Assembly: GCA_038501195.1 (NCBI GenBank)
Contig: JBBPUQ010000001.1
Coordinates: 3,658,001-3,722,000, forward strand
Length of the DNA stretch: 64,000 nt
Origin: Nemania diffusa
Lineage: Eukaryota > Ascomycota > Sordariomycetes > Xylariales > Xylariaceae
Direction: 5' to 3'
Shown piece after piece: positions 11,601-22,595 of the stretch; position 1 is the first letter of the stretch; each line of letters opens with the position of its first letter. Made by a program: the position numbers and the translations under genes. The notes beneath the pieces are model-generated. The model worked only from the letters and a program-made list of their open reading frames with translations, was not told the origin of the DNA and searched no databases.

Positions 11601-12514
11601 ATCTGGAGTGTACATAGCTTACTGGCTTCCTGCCTTTCACGAATCTTATCCGCAGCGTCAGCCAGAGCGCTGGCTATGAAATCGCGGATCTTATGTTGAA
11701 CATCGTGGTCTGTTAGTTCGATCTTACAGAGAGTAGCATGCTCGAGAGGGAGCGAGAGAAACTGTTCCAGTGGCGAGTGAACGGTACATAGAAATTGATC
11801 CGTTAACTACAGCAAGGATTTTAGAATAGCTTGATTCACGGATGAAAGCCAAGTGCTTACCAGCTTCATCTTACTGCTCAGGAGGCCTTCATTGACCTTA
11901 ATCTCTTGAGTCTCCCAAACGGTCAGGACGGGTGCACAAATATTTATTGCCTGAAACCTCGAGGCCAGTCGTCCTACCATTGCTCTTTCTTGGGCAATAC
12001 GATGCTCTGGGAAATTGATACGCTGCTTGGTGTGGTTTACTCCAGCAATAATAGTCAACAGGCGGGATAGGGTCTCGTCGTCAGTGAGGCCGGAGTGAGG
12101 GCTGCCGAGAAAAATGGTACCTGCAATGGAATTAAGTATAGAGCCATAGCGGTAGGGCTGCTCGTTGGCGATACATAGGGCCTGTTTGAATATGAGGCCA
12201 CCAACACTATGGCATATATTGAAGAGAGGCCGAGAGTCGAGCTGCAATCTTAGATCGAACAAGGCGGCAAGTAGCACATCGCCATGAAGCAAAAGGTCTT
12301 GACAAGTAAAGGTAGCATCATAACAGTGTACGGTATAATCAAATACCAAGACACGGAGGTTTTTTGTGCCCTCGGGCAGCACGCTAGACATCCATTCTAA
12401 AGACGAAAACACCCAAGAATCTGCACCAGGCGTTGAGATACCGGGGATTAACAGTATGCTGCGAACTCCATAGTTAGAACGACGCCAATGGTGCCAGGGA
12501 TGAATAAGTTGCAT
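8660..12514 (-). CDS. NLR/STAND receptor: alpha/beta-hydrolase - NB-ARC - TPR (eight exons)
   Basis: Exons are 12514-11861, 11806-11623, 11569-11504, 11437-9955, 9896-9490, 9353-9254, 9174-8989 and 8903-8660. All seven introns (53-136 bp) have matching phases, for 1107 residues. Domains in order: (1) an alpha/beta-hydrolase of the kind fused to fungal NLRs (residues about 18-220), with nucleophile elbow CHSVGG (S103) and LGSPHSG (H140); (2) a linker; (3) NB-ARC, with P-loop GLGGVGKTE (K394), Walker B WLMIFDNADD, GSVLITSRDP and GLPLALAQ; (4) tetratricopeptide repeats from about 800 to the end, finishing DFDSIVPFWTR. Such receptors act in fungal non-self recognition and heterokaryon incompatibility (established for the class). 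The start is the least certain point: the frame is open a little upstream of ATG 12514, without a clear ATG. Position 1 of the GxSxG elbow is Cys, and the usual VHG of these hydrolases reads IPG. Confidence 0.9.
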
Positions 12515-12906
12515 TCGCGAGGTAGCTTTTCGAAACTCACTCGACACCAGCTTCACCACCTTGACTCTTCGTATCTACCAACACTCTCAGCGATGGGGTC
12601 GGAGACGGCATAGTTGGTGATGATTTCGAAGTTTACGCGGCTGGTCCTAAATTGAAGCTGCCTGGCGCTTCGGACCCGGACGACAGTAAATTGAGGGCAA
12701 AGGAGGAAAAAGAAATGGCACGGGAGTAAGATGCCGGGAAGATAGTTGGTGTGACGTGACCTATTAGAAAGACTGATGGTGTGAAGAGCCCCATGACTCC
12801 ATGAGACGAAGCAAGGCATATCTAATGCAAGTACCTATCATAGTCGTCTTAGAGTACATCGGCCCTTGTGTCGTCTTAATCATCAAGAACTCCTCTCTTC
12901 CATCTT
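12515..12906. other. upstream region of the NLR
   Basis: This is probable promoter and 5' UTR of the NLR. Overlapping ORFs on both strands show no recognisable family. A GTGAGT donor-like site near 12527-12532 could join an upstream exon to the NLR, but no convincing exon was found. Confidence 0.35.
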
Positions 12907-13242
12907 CTATTGGACGACCGCCTTGCGGAGAGCCATACGCAGTACACTGGCATACCGCTTCGACGCTAGCATGTTTAGAATGGACATGACATGTGTCAAG
13001 AACACCAAGGGCGGTGCAACTACAAAATATAGCCATAGGGGTAGGTCACCTTAACCAAAAACTTCAAAATCTATGCCAAATACCGAAGCAGCGAATGTTA
13101 GCGGAATAAAGTAGGTGGCCAATAAAGTTAGGTTTTTCATGCATTCCGTCTGCTCAATAGCCCTGCGGGACTCGAGAATTATTGCTCTGTTAATTTGGGT
13201 GGCCATCGCTGCGCCTGTAGGTGGTGCAACACCGCAAGCCAA
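12907..13242 (-). pseudogene. CorA-like metal ion transporter, C-terminal relic with in-frame stop
   Basis: The minus-strand frame reads TQINRAIILESRRAIEQTE, then MKNLTLLATYFIPLTFAASV and FGIDFEVFG. After a TAA at 13053-13051 it continues in the same frame with GDLPLWLYFVVAPPLVF and a run of about 27 residues to a TAG at 12907. This is the layout of fungal CorA-like proteins: an amphipathic helix, a membrane helix ending in FG-(M/I)-(N/D), then a second membrane helix. The stop replaces the expected Gln (CAA to TAA, a C-to-T change). The N-terminal two-thirds of the protein was not found. It is best read as a gene remnant. Confidence 0.7.
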
Positions 13243-13750
13243 TGCTTGTTATCGTTGTCGGCTGGCTCGTGGTGACTTGGAGGCCTCGAAGCCAGCCAGT
13301 TGGCAAGGTCTATGTAGTTGCGTCCGGGGAAAGCGGATGTCAGAGCAGATCTTTGTGGATGTCTATAGATAAACTGTATATATTCACTCGGTGTTGCTTC
13401 AGCCTAGAGGTATTAATTATACACGAGCTTGACCTTTGCTACAGAGGGACGCCTTCGGACGGGTGAACGAAGACACATGTGGATAGACTCACGCGGTGGT
13501 TTGCCATTCGAACCAATGCCAATGTTGCTAGCGTCGCTGCCCCTGGGGGCAAGTGGGGATAGCCAATCCGAGTCTAAGACGTGAGAAACGTCGGCATCCC
13601 GACCCGTTATTTTGGCGAGATCAGGTCGCTGTGGGATACTCGGGCTCGGCCGCAGCTGAAATGCCGGCGATGCTCCACTCGGTACCTAATGTCTAAGAGT
13701 CGAGTCGGAGTCGTAGTCGCTATACTTTTGAGACACCATAAGAAGAAATG

Positions 13751-14037
13751 TTTCATAACGTAACTGGTAGATACTTTTGTATCGTCGATTCTGGCAATCC
13801 CAAGAGAGCTCAGAAGACATATCGGTGTGGCAGTTCTGGAGCGACGCAATCCACCGTCGCAAGGCACACGCGGCCGCGTTCGTGTACGGCGATTTCGAGG
13901 AGCTTACCCCGGAGCATCCGAACGTATTTGCTTATCTGAGGACTAGCGTCGCCGGAGAGAAGTGGCTTGTCGTTCTTAACTTCTTCAGACGACAGGTAGA
14001 ATGGCATATTCCGGAGCCCCTCAGTGTCGAGTCGTAG
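13751..14037 (+). pseudogene. alpha-glucosidase (maltase, GH13) C-terminal relic, frameshifted
   Basis: From about 13777 the plus frame reads ISVWQFWSDAIHRRKAHA, FVYGDFEELTPEHPNVFAY and GEKWLVVLNFFRRQVEWHIP, ending at a stop at 14037. This matches the C-terminal beta-domain of fungal maltases. The preceding piece, SGNPKRAQ, lies in a different frame (near 13795-13820), so there is a frameshift. No catalytic domain lies upstream. This is a remnant of a carbohydrate-metabolism gene beside the CorA relic. Confidence 0.75.
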
Positions 14038-14040
14038 GTG

Positions 14041-14933
14041 TGTAGTAGTTACGGAAGAGGGGAAGTTAGCAAACCCCTGACAGGGATGGTTCCTTTGAAG
14101 GGTTGTTGGCTAAGTGTTCCTAGTGAGGTTTGCACTAGACTAACCTCGAATTGATGGCATCAAACGCGTGGAGCTACTCTGTAGACTCGCATTTTACAAT
14201 GACATGACTCCTCAAAACCCGTCATAGCTCAGCCTACTAGTGATGCCAGAAATGACTTATTATTATTGCAGAAGAAAAGTTCTATCTGGGCCAGCAGAAC
14301 CTACCTAGGTACTTTGCTGGCTTATCCAGGCCAGATTAAGACCCGTGCTGTACTCACAAGCTTCTTAAGGTTTAGTACTGTCACAACTCGAATTCAAAGT
14401 CGGAATCTAGGCATAACTTATACGAAGATTTTATTGCTCAATGGTAGTTAGTTGACTATGGTCGTTTATAATAGTCTGTGTAAGGTTACTAAGCCCCCGT
14501 TATTCGTTATTTAGCTAGATTACTAGATAAGCAAAAATAAAGTAAGTTATAGATATACATATGTACTCAAAGATACATATATATACTTAAAGATATGCTT
14601 GAACTACATACCTACCTAGGCACCTAGTGAAAAGAGAGAGAGAAATTGAGCTATGTAGATACCTAATGCAATATACGAAAACTGAATACAGAATGACGGT
14701 TAAAATGTACCTGACAGCCACCTGACTAGAAAGTATGTAGGAGCTTGAGCAAAAGCGGCGAGCGCACTAAGCCAAATTCGTCGTAGCTAAAACCAAGTGA
14801 TCGACAGCCGAGATCATGATAAGATCTTTTTTTTTCTATGTGGGTCTCGCCTGGTCAAGCCACCTGCTGCAGTAATTCTATTCACGATATTACGCGCCTT
14901 GTCAGAGAGCCAACAGTCTACAACTGAGAAACG
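14041..14933. other. spacer upstream of nop12, no gene seen
   Basis: AT-rich in the middle (14450-14600), with TACCTACCTAGG-type words near 14608-14625. No supported ORF. The promoter of nop12 should lie in its right part. Confidence 0.4.
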
Positions 14934-16784
14934 ATGGCAAAAACGTGAGTATACATTGATTCAATGCAATCCCATCAATTATCCTAACCATTGACTCCTA
15001 CTGTAGGAAAACTGGCCTAGCTGCTCCAAGCAAAGCTATAGACCCCACTCTCAATGCATTGTTCGCAAGTAGTGTGAGTGCACCTTACATGGACGAGGTT
15101 TTCCTGATTTAACTCTTTTTTCTAGTCGGGTCCAGTCAAAGTTCCCTCCAGAGATCGCTATGCAGAGCTAGTACCGGGGAAAGAGCAGCAAGCCATTGAA
15201 AAACCGAGAAACCGAGATACCAACGTTGAATCGAGCGAAGAAGAAGAGGAGGCGGCGGAGGAGGAAGACGAGAACTCCCTAACCGAGCTAGAGGACGACG
15301 AAATTGATGGAGACGACAATTCATGGGAGGAAAAAGAAGAGGCAGGATCTGATGTAAGCGAAGAAACGACGTCTCAAACCGAAAGCTCTACCGACCAGTC
15401 GAAAACCTTACGCAAAGACCGTAAGCGGAAGCGAAGAGACGACCATGATGACATCGAAGGGAAGTACATGTCCAAGCTAGCTGATGAAGAGGAGAGAGAA
15501 ACCCGGCAAGAGAAGCGTCGTAAAGGTCAAGCTGGCGAGGCTGTGGATACCACCTCTCGCGGAAGTGAAGATGTAGAAGTCGAGGGGGCCAACGATGACA
15601 ACGAGGATGACGACCAGGGTGCGCCGCTAGTTCACGAATCGCTTCAGAAGCCGGATGAACATGTTGATCTCGAACTTGACAAAGCAAATCGGACTTTATT
15701 CCTGGGCAATGTATCAATCGAAGCTGTTACCTCTTCCAAGGCGAAAAAGCTTCTCATATCCCATCTCGAAGCGCCTTTATCCGAGCTCGACTCTTCAACA
15801 GGCCCGCACAAAATTGAGTCTATTCGATTTCGGTCAACCCCCTTTTCCACAGGTGCCAAACCCAAGCGAGCGGCCTTCATCACTAAATCGGTCATGTCCG
15901 CCACTACAAAATCCACGAACGCCTATGCGATCTACTCGACCCCACTAGCGTGTCGAACTGCTCTCAAGGCTCTCAATGGGTCAGTAGTTTTGGACAGGCA
16001 TTTGCGGGCTGATAGCGTAGCCCATCCGTCCGCAGTTGATAATCGGAGGTGCGTCTTCGTCGGGAACCTAGATTTCATCGACGATGAGACAGTGGTCAAC
16101 ACAAACGCCGACGGGGAGACTGTCGCAAAAAAAAGGCACAAAATCCCCGCTGATACGGAAGAGGGATTGTGGAGAATATTTGGAGAGCACGCCGGCAAAA
16201 TTGAGAGTGTTCGCGTTCCTCGAGACGATAAGACCCGTGTTGGCAAGGGCTTTGCATATGTCCAATTTTATGACGCGAACGATGTCGAGTCGGCGTTACT
16301 TTTGAATGAGAAAAAATTCCCGCCCATGCTGCCGCGAGCGCTCCGAGTGTCCCGAGCTAAGGACCCGCGTAAGACGGCCCTAGCTATGGAGCGAACAGCA
16401 AAGGCACGGCTAGATTCTCTCAAAGCCACAGACGGCAAGCGCAAAAACACAAAATATACACCCAAGATCACTCCGGAGCAACAATCTCAGGCAGGTCGTA
16501 CCGGAAAGCTGTTTGGTCGCTCTGCCGCAGCTAAACAGCAACATGACGTGAAAGGCTATCGTCAAAAGCCACGAGAGAAGGAATATAAGTCGCAGGAGAA
16601 CGGCGATGGTATCAAGCCGCCAGAGCACTTCATATTCGAAGGCCGCAGAGCCAGTGCCAAAGACGGCAAGCCCAAGGATCTCAAGTTTGGCAAGACAAAG
16701 GGGAAGAAAGGGGCCATAAGGGCAAAAGCTAAGGGCCGAGGGGCTCGCAGAGCAGCTGAGTGGAGGAAAACCAAGACATCGTAG
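14934..16784 (+). CDS. nop12: Nop12, nucleolar RNA-binding protein in 60S ribosome biogenesis
   Basis: Exons are 14934-14944, 15007-15073 and 15126-16784 (introns 62 and 52 bp), giving 578 residues and beginning MAKTKTGLAAPSKAIDPTLN. An acidic region (residues about 60-200) precedes two RRMs. RRM1 starts near residue 216 (NRTLFLGNV). RRM2 starts near 335 (RRCVFVGNL) and has RNP1 KGFAYVQF at about 400-407. A basic Lys/Arg-rich tail ends in KGRGARRAAEWRKTKTS, consistent with nucleolar targeting. Yeast Nop12 works in pre-25S rRNA processing; the architecture (acidic region, two RRMs, basic tail) matches. Antisense ORFs over this gene are shadows. Confidence 0.9.
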
Positions 16785-17098
16785 ATAAGTAGCTATTGAC
16801 TCAGTCTCCACCAACGGTAATACCAATTCATGAAAGCATGTTCATTATAATGTATTATCTCCTATCATCCGGGGCGACTTCGCACGTGTAGGAAAGTGGA
16901 ATCACAAATGTCTTTTATATATATATATATAAGCGTATACCATGCGCCTCCCTTCCCTTCCCCAAACTCAATCAGCTTCCAAGTGATGCCACGCTAACGG
17001 TACGACTTGACTAATACCTATTTGCTTCCCCATTCAATGCCTAACCCTCTCGCGTTCCCTCCCGTCACCACAAAGCCGCGTCATTCGTCCCGGTCAGA

Positions 17099-18659
17099 TT
17101 ACAACATAACCACTGCAGCAAACCCAACCGCGCCCGCGACGAGACTGACAAGCAGCGCGCTGCCCGCGTCCCTCGCCGCCGCATTCTGGCCAGGGGTGGC
17201 CACGCTGCTGTTGAACACAGCACTGCTGCTAGCGCTCGCAAACGAGCCGGTGGTCTGGCTCACCGAGCCCAGGGATGCTGACGACGCCGACTCCTCAGCA
17301 GCCGGCACAGATCCGGTAGCGGTCGCCAGCGCGTCCGTCAGCACCGCCGAGCCGGACGTCGCGCCAGGGAGGAGCTGCAGACTCGTCCCCGACGCAGTGG
17401 CCTCGGCGCCCGGGAGCTGCTGCAGCGACGTGCCCTCTAAGACACCGCTGCTGCTGCCGCTGCCGCTGTCGACGCCGGACCCGGACCCGGACTCCCCGGT
17501 AGAGCCCGAGGCGGCGGCGGCGGCGGAGGACGTGGCGGTGGCGAAGGTGGTGGGCAGCCCGACGAGCGAGCCGGTCGTGGCGGCGGAGCCGGGCAGGGGC
17601 TGCAGCAGCGCGCTGGTCTCAGATGCCACTGCCGCTGCGCCCTCGCTCGTGGCGCTAGCCTCGAGACCGGCTGGCGGCGCTGCTGCTGCGGTGCTGGTAC
17701 TGACGTTGGCGAATCCGATGGACGATAGTGCGAGGGGTGGGGCTTCCGACAGCAGCGCCGACGAGGTCGCCGTCGCCTCCGCCTCGGCTCCCGCGCCGGA
17801 CGCCACGCCGATGGTCTGGATCGAGGCAGTCGTCGCCTCGAGGGCCGCGGATGCGATGGATGTTTCGAGGGAGGCGAGCGCGGAGGTGGCGGCGAGCTCC
17901 GAGGTCTCCGCGCCGGCGCCGACACTGGCGCCGATGGTCTGGAAACCGGCAATGGACGTGGTGGTAGCTGCAGCGGTGCTCGTCTCTACGGCCGTCGCTA
18001 CGGCCGTCGCGGTGCTCAGTCCCGGCAGGGGAACCAAGGCCGCTGCCGAGGTGGATTCTGCGATGGTGTTTAAGCCGGGCAGGGGCACCAGCTCTGCGAC
18101 TGAGGTTGACTCGGCACTGGCCGAGGAGGAACTTAGTAGCTGCTGGAGGCTGGTGCTTGAGGCGAGTACTGCCGAGGCCTGTTGCGTTCTTTGCATTAGC
18201 GAAAGTCCCCAGAGTCCCTAGATCGCCGCAGTTGTTCTAGTCCCTAAGGGGGGGTTTACTCACCTCCGATGTGACCTCTCCAAGCAGAGCAGATGTCTCG
18301 GAAACAGCCACAGAGCTCTGTGCCACGGCCGTTGTTGCGACGGCGGCGGCTCCTCCGGGAAGAGGCCGCAGCTCGCCCGTCGTGACCTGTTGGCCGGGGA
18401 GGGCTACCAGTCCTATTGCGGCGCTGCTGGCACCACCCTGCGTCCCCTTTCCCCCGTTGACGCTTTGCCCTCCCGCCGCCACAGAGGACTGGCCCTGGCC
18501 TGCGCTGTTACCGTCGTCTTGCTGAGCCAGGGACGAGTTGCTAGAAGCCTGCTGCTGTGCGAGTTGAATAGCACGCAAGTTGCCCTCACGCGTTGGTACA
18601 GCGTGTACGCTGCTTCCCAATAGCAACACCAACGTTGTGGCGAGATATACGTGCCTCAT
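17099..18659 (-). CDS. secreted Ala/Ser-rich GPI-anchored protein with LPG motifs
   Basis: Exons are 18659-18264 and 18178-17099 (85-bp intron, phase 0), giving 491 residues. It has a classic signal peptide (MRHVYLATTLVLLLGSSVHA) and a GPI-attachment tail: small residues, then a hydrophobic C-terminus ALLVSLVAGAVGFAAVVML. The mature chain is almost entirely Ala, Ser, Thr, Gly and Val. It carries at least seven copies of a short motif of the form L-x-(P/Q/L)-L-P-G (ALPGQQ, PLPGGA, PLPGLN, PLPGLS, PLPGSA, QLPGAE, LLPGAT), sometimes preceded by LQ or LV. It is expected at the plasma membrane or cell wall with heavy O-mannosylation. No enzymatic domain was recognised. The long ORF on the opposite strand is a GC-rich shadow. 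Confidence 0.8.
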
Positions 18660-20386
18660 GATGTCAAGTATGCTTATCGTAGAGTGTATTAGGCTATTGT
18701 TGATAGATAGACCACTCCACGGCCCAGATATCGAAATATCGTGACTTATATAAGGTATGCCGGAACGGCTAGTTCGTGATATTACAGTGGTTGGATATTA
18801 AAGCTGTAAATAGATAAAAAAGCGTAAAGACGGACAGGAATGTAAGAGGTTCGACTGCTCAACAGTAGTAGTATAAGCTGACCGGCAGGCAGGCAGAGGT
18901 GAAGAACACAATAATGTTTGAAAAAAAATATAAACAAAAAAAGAGCGACTCGCGCAAGAAGCAGACAGAGAAGAGAAGGTGACCAGCAGCGTCGAAAAAA
19001 GGAGAAAGCCTACAGAGAGGCAACGGAGATGTTGAGCAACAAGTAAAACCGGGAAAAATGAAAGACGGCAGACGTATATGATGCGCCCAGGCCGCCATCA
19101 AGTCTTATGAGATTCTGTGGGTGTTGAGCGGGACATCATACTAGGCGTTCCATGTCATCTCGTGACGCCTCTTGGCATTAAGTGATGCTTTGTCGCTTTC
19201 CGTGATCTGCGGCGAGGGAGGTTTGGAGCTTCAACCATGATTCCACTGGGGGGGCCTGCATGCCTGGCTTAAGAGGCCATCCGTTTATAGCTCGATAGAC
19301 CGATCATTCATTGATTATATTTATCATAGTCATTTACTTCCAGGACTTTTCTATGAAACGGAAGATATGCCATGAGTCTTTGTGCTACTGCTACGACCTT
19401 GTCTAGACTCTCAAGATTTATCTTCAGGTTAGAGAGAATAGGTGGTGTATCAAACTTTACAGAAAGAGAAATCAAGAGAAATTCAAGTTCTATAGACTGA
19501 CCGACATTCTACCCTCACCACGACAATCTACCAATCCAGTATTGGCCCGCGGACCAGATAAAGTGTTAAACATGCTGTATAAAGTGCCCTGGGGGGTAGC
19601 CTGCTTAGTATAGATGTAGATATCTTGCTAGTTCCCATATAGGTAGTTAAGGTAAAATAAATAGCGGCAATCCACATTCAGAAAACATGGGGGATACCGT
19701 CTAAAGCATAGTAATGCGGCTAAAGCCCTGCCGAGATGTGAAACATCACCTCCGTATGCTTTGACGGGTGCGTCTCATGTTCTGTTCCGCTGAGCTTGAA
19801 GGAGTCTTGGCACGCGGGCTGCTGTTCTGACGGCCACCGAGAGCATATGTCTAAAAACGTCAGATCTAAAGGGCTTTTGCTACGATATTTTCAGACCTTC
19901 ATCATCTCTTCTCACCTATATGTGAGGATGTGCGACCGTAAGACGACGCCATTATTGCGCGGTCAGCAACCATGGTATAAGTATACAGGATTGCATACTG
20001 ACGGCACCTAGATCAACTGCTATTGGCTATATAGGCTCGGGGCCCGAAATCAATAGCCCTCTATCTAGTGGTGATTTTTAAGCGAAGGCAAAAACTACAA
20101 TGAAAGGGGCCATGGTTCAAGGCTATTAATCGTAAAAAGTACAAATCCATGCCTCCAAAGCCAAGCCAATATGTGACCCTTCAAACCCGAAGCATCCTAG
20201 CCCTAGATTCCTACCTGGACGGCAACGGGTTTTTTCGTCTTCGACTCCTGTAGATACATTTTCCAGAAACACGCGCTCTTACGTAGAGCTTGTAGAGAAT
20301 TGACCTTGAAAATGACGACGACCTTTACCGAAACGCCAAAGCCGACAAATCCCGCACAGATCTAGGTAACATAGACCTACCAGCAT
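18660..20386. other. intergenic spacer, no gene seen
   Basis: This is the upstream region of the GPI protein and the 3' flank of ssr4. A polypurine/poly-A stretch lies at 18900-19040. The few short ORFs have no recognisable features. Confidence 0.5.
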
Positions 20387-22595
20387 TTACAGGTTGTTGT
20401 CAGCGGGGGTGCCACCTCCACCCTGGGTATCTACGTGGAAAGCGTCACCAAACGCCGAGTCTTCCATGTTTAGATCTAAGCCTTCACTCATCCCACCGGG
20501 CGTGCCACTGAATCCAGCTAAAGCATCGCCTGCTGAGTTCAGGTCTTCCAACGAGCTAAAGTCGTTATGGTCGCCGTTAAATCCCACTGATGGTGTCCCG
20601 GCAGCTGAAGGCTGCTTGCTTGAAAGGCCCATGGGCCTAGGCGGCACCGTAGTCGAACCGGCGTCTGTGTTGCCATCCGGAGTTACCCCTCCTTTAGGCA
20701 CTACGACCCAGTCACCAGTACCAGAACCCAATCCGTGATCGGGAGCCGTTCCGGCTGCACCATCCATTCCCTCCATCTTAACATCAGCACCTGGGTTAGT
20801 AGTGTGCTGATGTGATAGCGGGTGAGGGGAGGGGACATTCAGATTTGCAGGCGTGGCAGCGTTCGAAGGAGCGGCGGACAATGGCGGCTGGGGCGTTGAA
20901 CTAGACGAAGCACTAGTGTGCATCTGGTCGAGAAGACCTGCAGCTGTTCCGCCCATATCGATATCAGAATCGCCCATCATGAACCCGCTCTGCTGAGAGC
21001 CTGCATGAGAAGGTTGACGTGACATGGCATTACTTCCGTTTGCACTAGGAACCTGTCCTCCGCTCATTGAAGCCTGTAGAACATTGTTTTGGATGACAGG
21101 TTCAGGGGCAGGCTCCTGGTAACCGCCCTGCTGAATTCTTCTCAAGTCGTGGATGACCTCGGCTCGACGATTGAGGTGGGCTTCCACCTGTGAAACGATA
21201 TCATCGACCTTTCTATGGTGCTTCGGCGACCATCTATCTGGGCTACCATCAGCTTCTTCTTTGCTATCGAGACGCAAAAACTCCGTGCTTGCATCATCGA
21301 CAGCAGTCCGCAGTGCCTTTTCTGAGGCAGTGATAAGTGAATTCTGCTTGAACTTCGCCATCTGCCTAGCATGATTAGCTTTCATTCTTTCGATCTCAGC
21401 TTTGGTAGAGTCGATTTTGTCATTCGCTCGTTTACGGAATTCTGTAGCTTGGCCAGGGTCCAGGCGGGTGGCCGTGGACTTCGTTGCTGCCTGGGTGACG
21501 GCATTGGCACCCTGGGCCTCGAAGATGCCTTCAGTGAGACCTGCGAGTTCGCCCTTGAGACCGAGACCCAAATCTACGAATCCTATCTGACCCATTCTAT
21601 ACGCCGAGGATAGAATCTCCTCCATCCATTCGTGGTTTTGTTTATATCGGCCAATGCTCACGTCGCGCGGCGTGAGCAAGTCGAAGAGATCGCCACGAGA
21701 TGTGTCTTCTTCATCTTCGAAATCCGGTTGTCCCATTAAGGACATGGGGTTCAACTGGCCGTGTGCGGGCTGATTAGTGCGCGCGCGCTTTGCTGATGGA
21801 GTCCCAGCCGGGGGGGCATGTGCCGGGTATGCGATATTCTGAGGAACGCCGCGGCCCGCCGCATATATTGGCTGCCTCGGTGCTTCTTTTGGCCATGCTT
21901 CCTTCGGCCATGCGATTTGTGGCCAGTTCATTCTATCACCTAAGATGAACTCCTTGCGGTGAATCTGACCGCATCGCTGAAGATGACCACGGGTTTCTAG
22001 AGTGGACTGAGTACGATGATCGCGCGGAATTGCCTGGGCTAGTATGCGCTCATTATTCTCGATGGAACCATAATGGACAATCCAAAGGCTCGGATCGACC
22101 TGCGGCGCGATTGGGTTGGGTGCGTTGGGGGGGATCAGGCGGAATCGGCGTCTGGAGTGCATCGCAACATGGTCACCATTAGCATAGCCGGCCTTGTGAT
22201 AATACATCTCAAGAATCTAGCAGCTGTTAGCTGTCGATGGTAACGCATTAACATATTGGCGCGTGCAGGGAAGGAAGTCAATAACATACGACGCCGTTCC
22301 CAACTTCCTGTGTGAAATATGCCTCGTGAGGTGGCCATATAAATCCATCACTAGCAAATTGAGTTCCCATGAGCTGCAGAGGCTGCCATGTAAGGAAGAT
22401 CTGCCCATTCTCGGGCTTATCGATGTACGTCCAGAAGAATGGCGAAATGTCGCGCGCGATCTTGGGTGCCTGCATCAACCAAGAGGTGACCTCGGCAGGC
22501 TGAACCTGAGCCTTCATGTTATACCGATGGGTTGAGAGAAGGTGTACATGGGGGAGGAGCTCTCGGGCCACCGCATAGCTAGGGTCGCTCATCAC
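20387..22595 (-). CDS. ssr4: Ssr4-like subunit of SWI/SNF and RSC chromatin remodelling complexes
   Basis: Exons are 22595-22290 and 22216-20387 (73-bp intron, phase 0), giving 711 residues; ATG 22592 is an alternative start. The N-terminal domain (about 1-230) reads ARDISPFFWTYIDKPENGQI and LTWQPLQLMGTQFASDGFIW; after the intron come ILEMYYHKAGYANGDHVAMH and RRRFRLIPPNAPNPIAPQVD. This is the fungal Ssr4 N-terminal module. A conserved middle part (DLFDLLTPRDVSIGRYKQNH) and a helical segment follow. The C-terminal 250 residues are Gly/Ser/Pro/Asn-rich and disordered. In fission yeast Ssr4 is a structural subunit shared by SWI/SNF and RSC; the role here is inferred by family. Confidence 0.85.

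Noticed and set aside
16917..16932. Short (TA)n run after nop12
   Set aside because: Too short and common to be meaningful.
17007..18221. 404-residue plus ORF over the GPI protein gene
   Set aside because: Antisense of an Ala/Ser/GC-rich gene whose sense strand has a signal peptide, an in-phase intron and a GPI tail.
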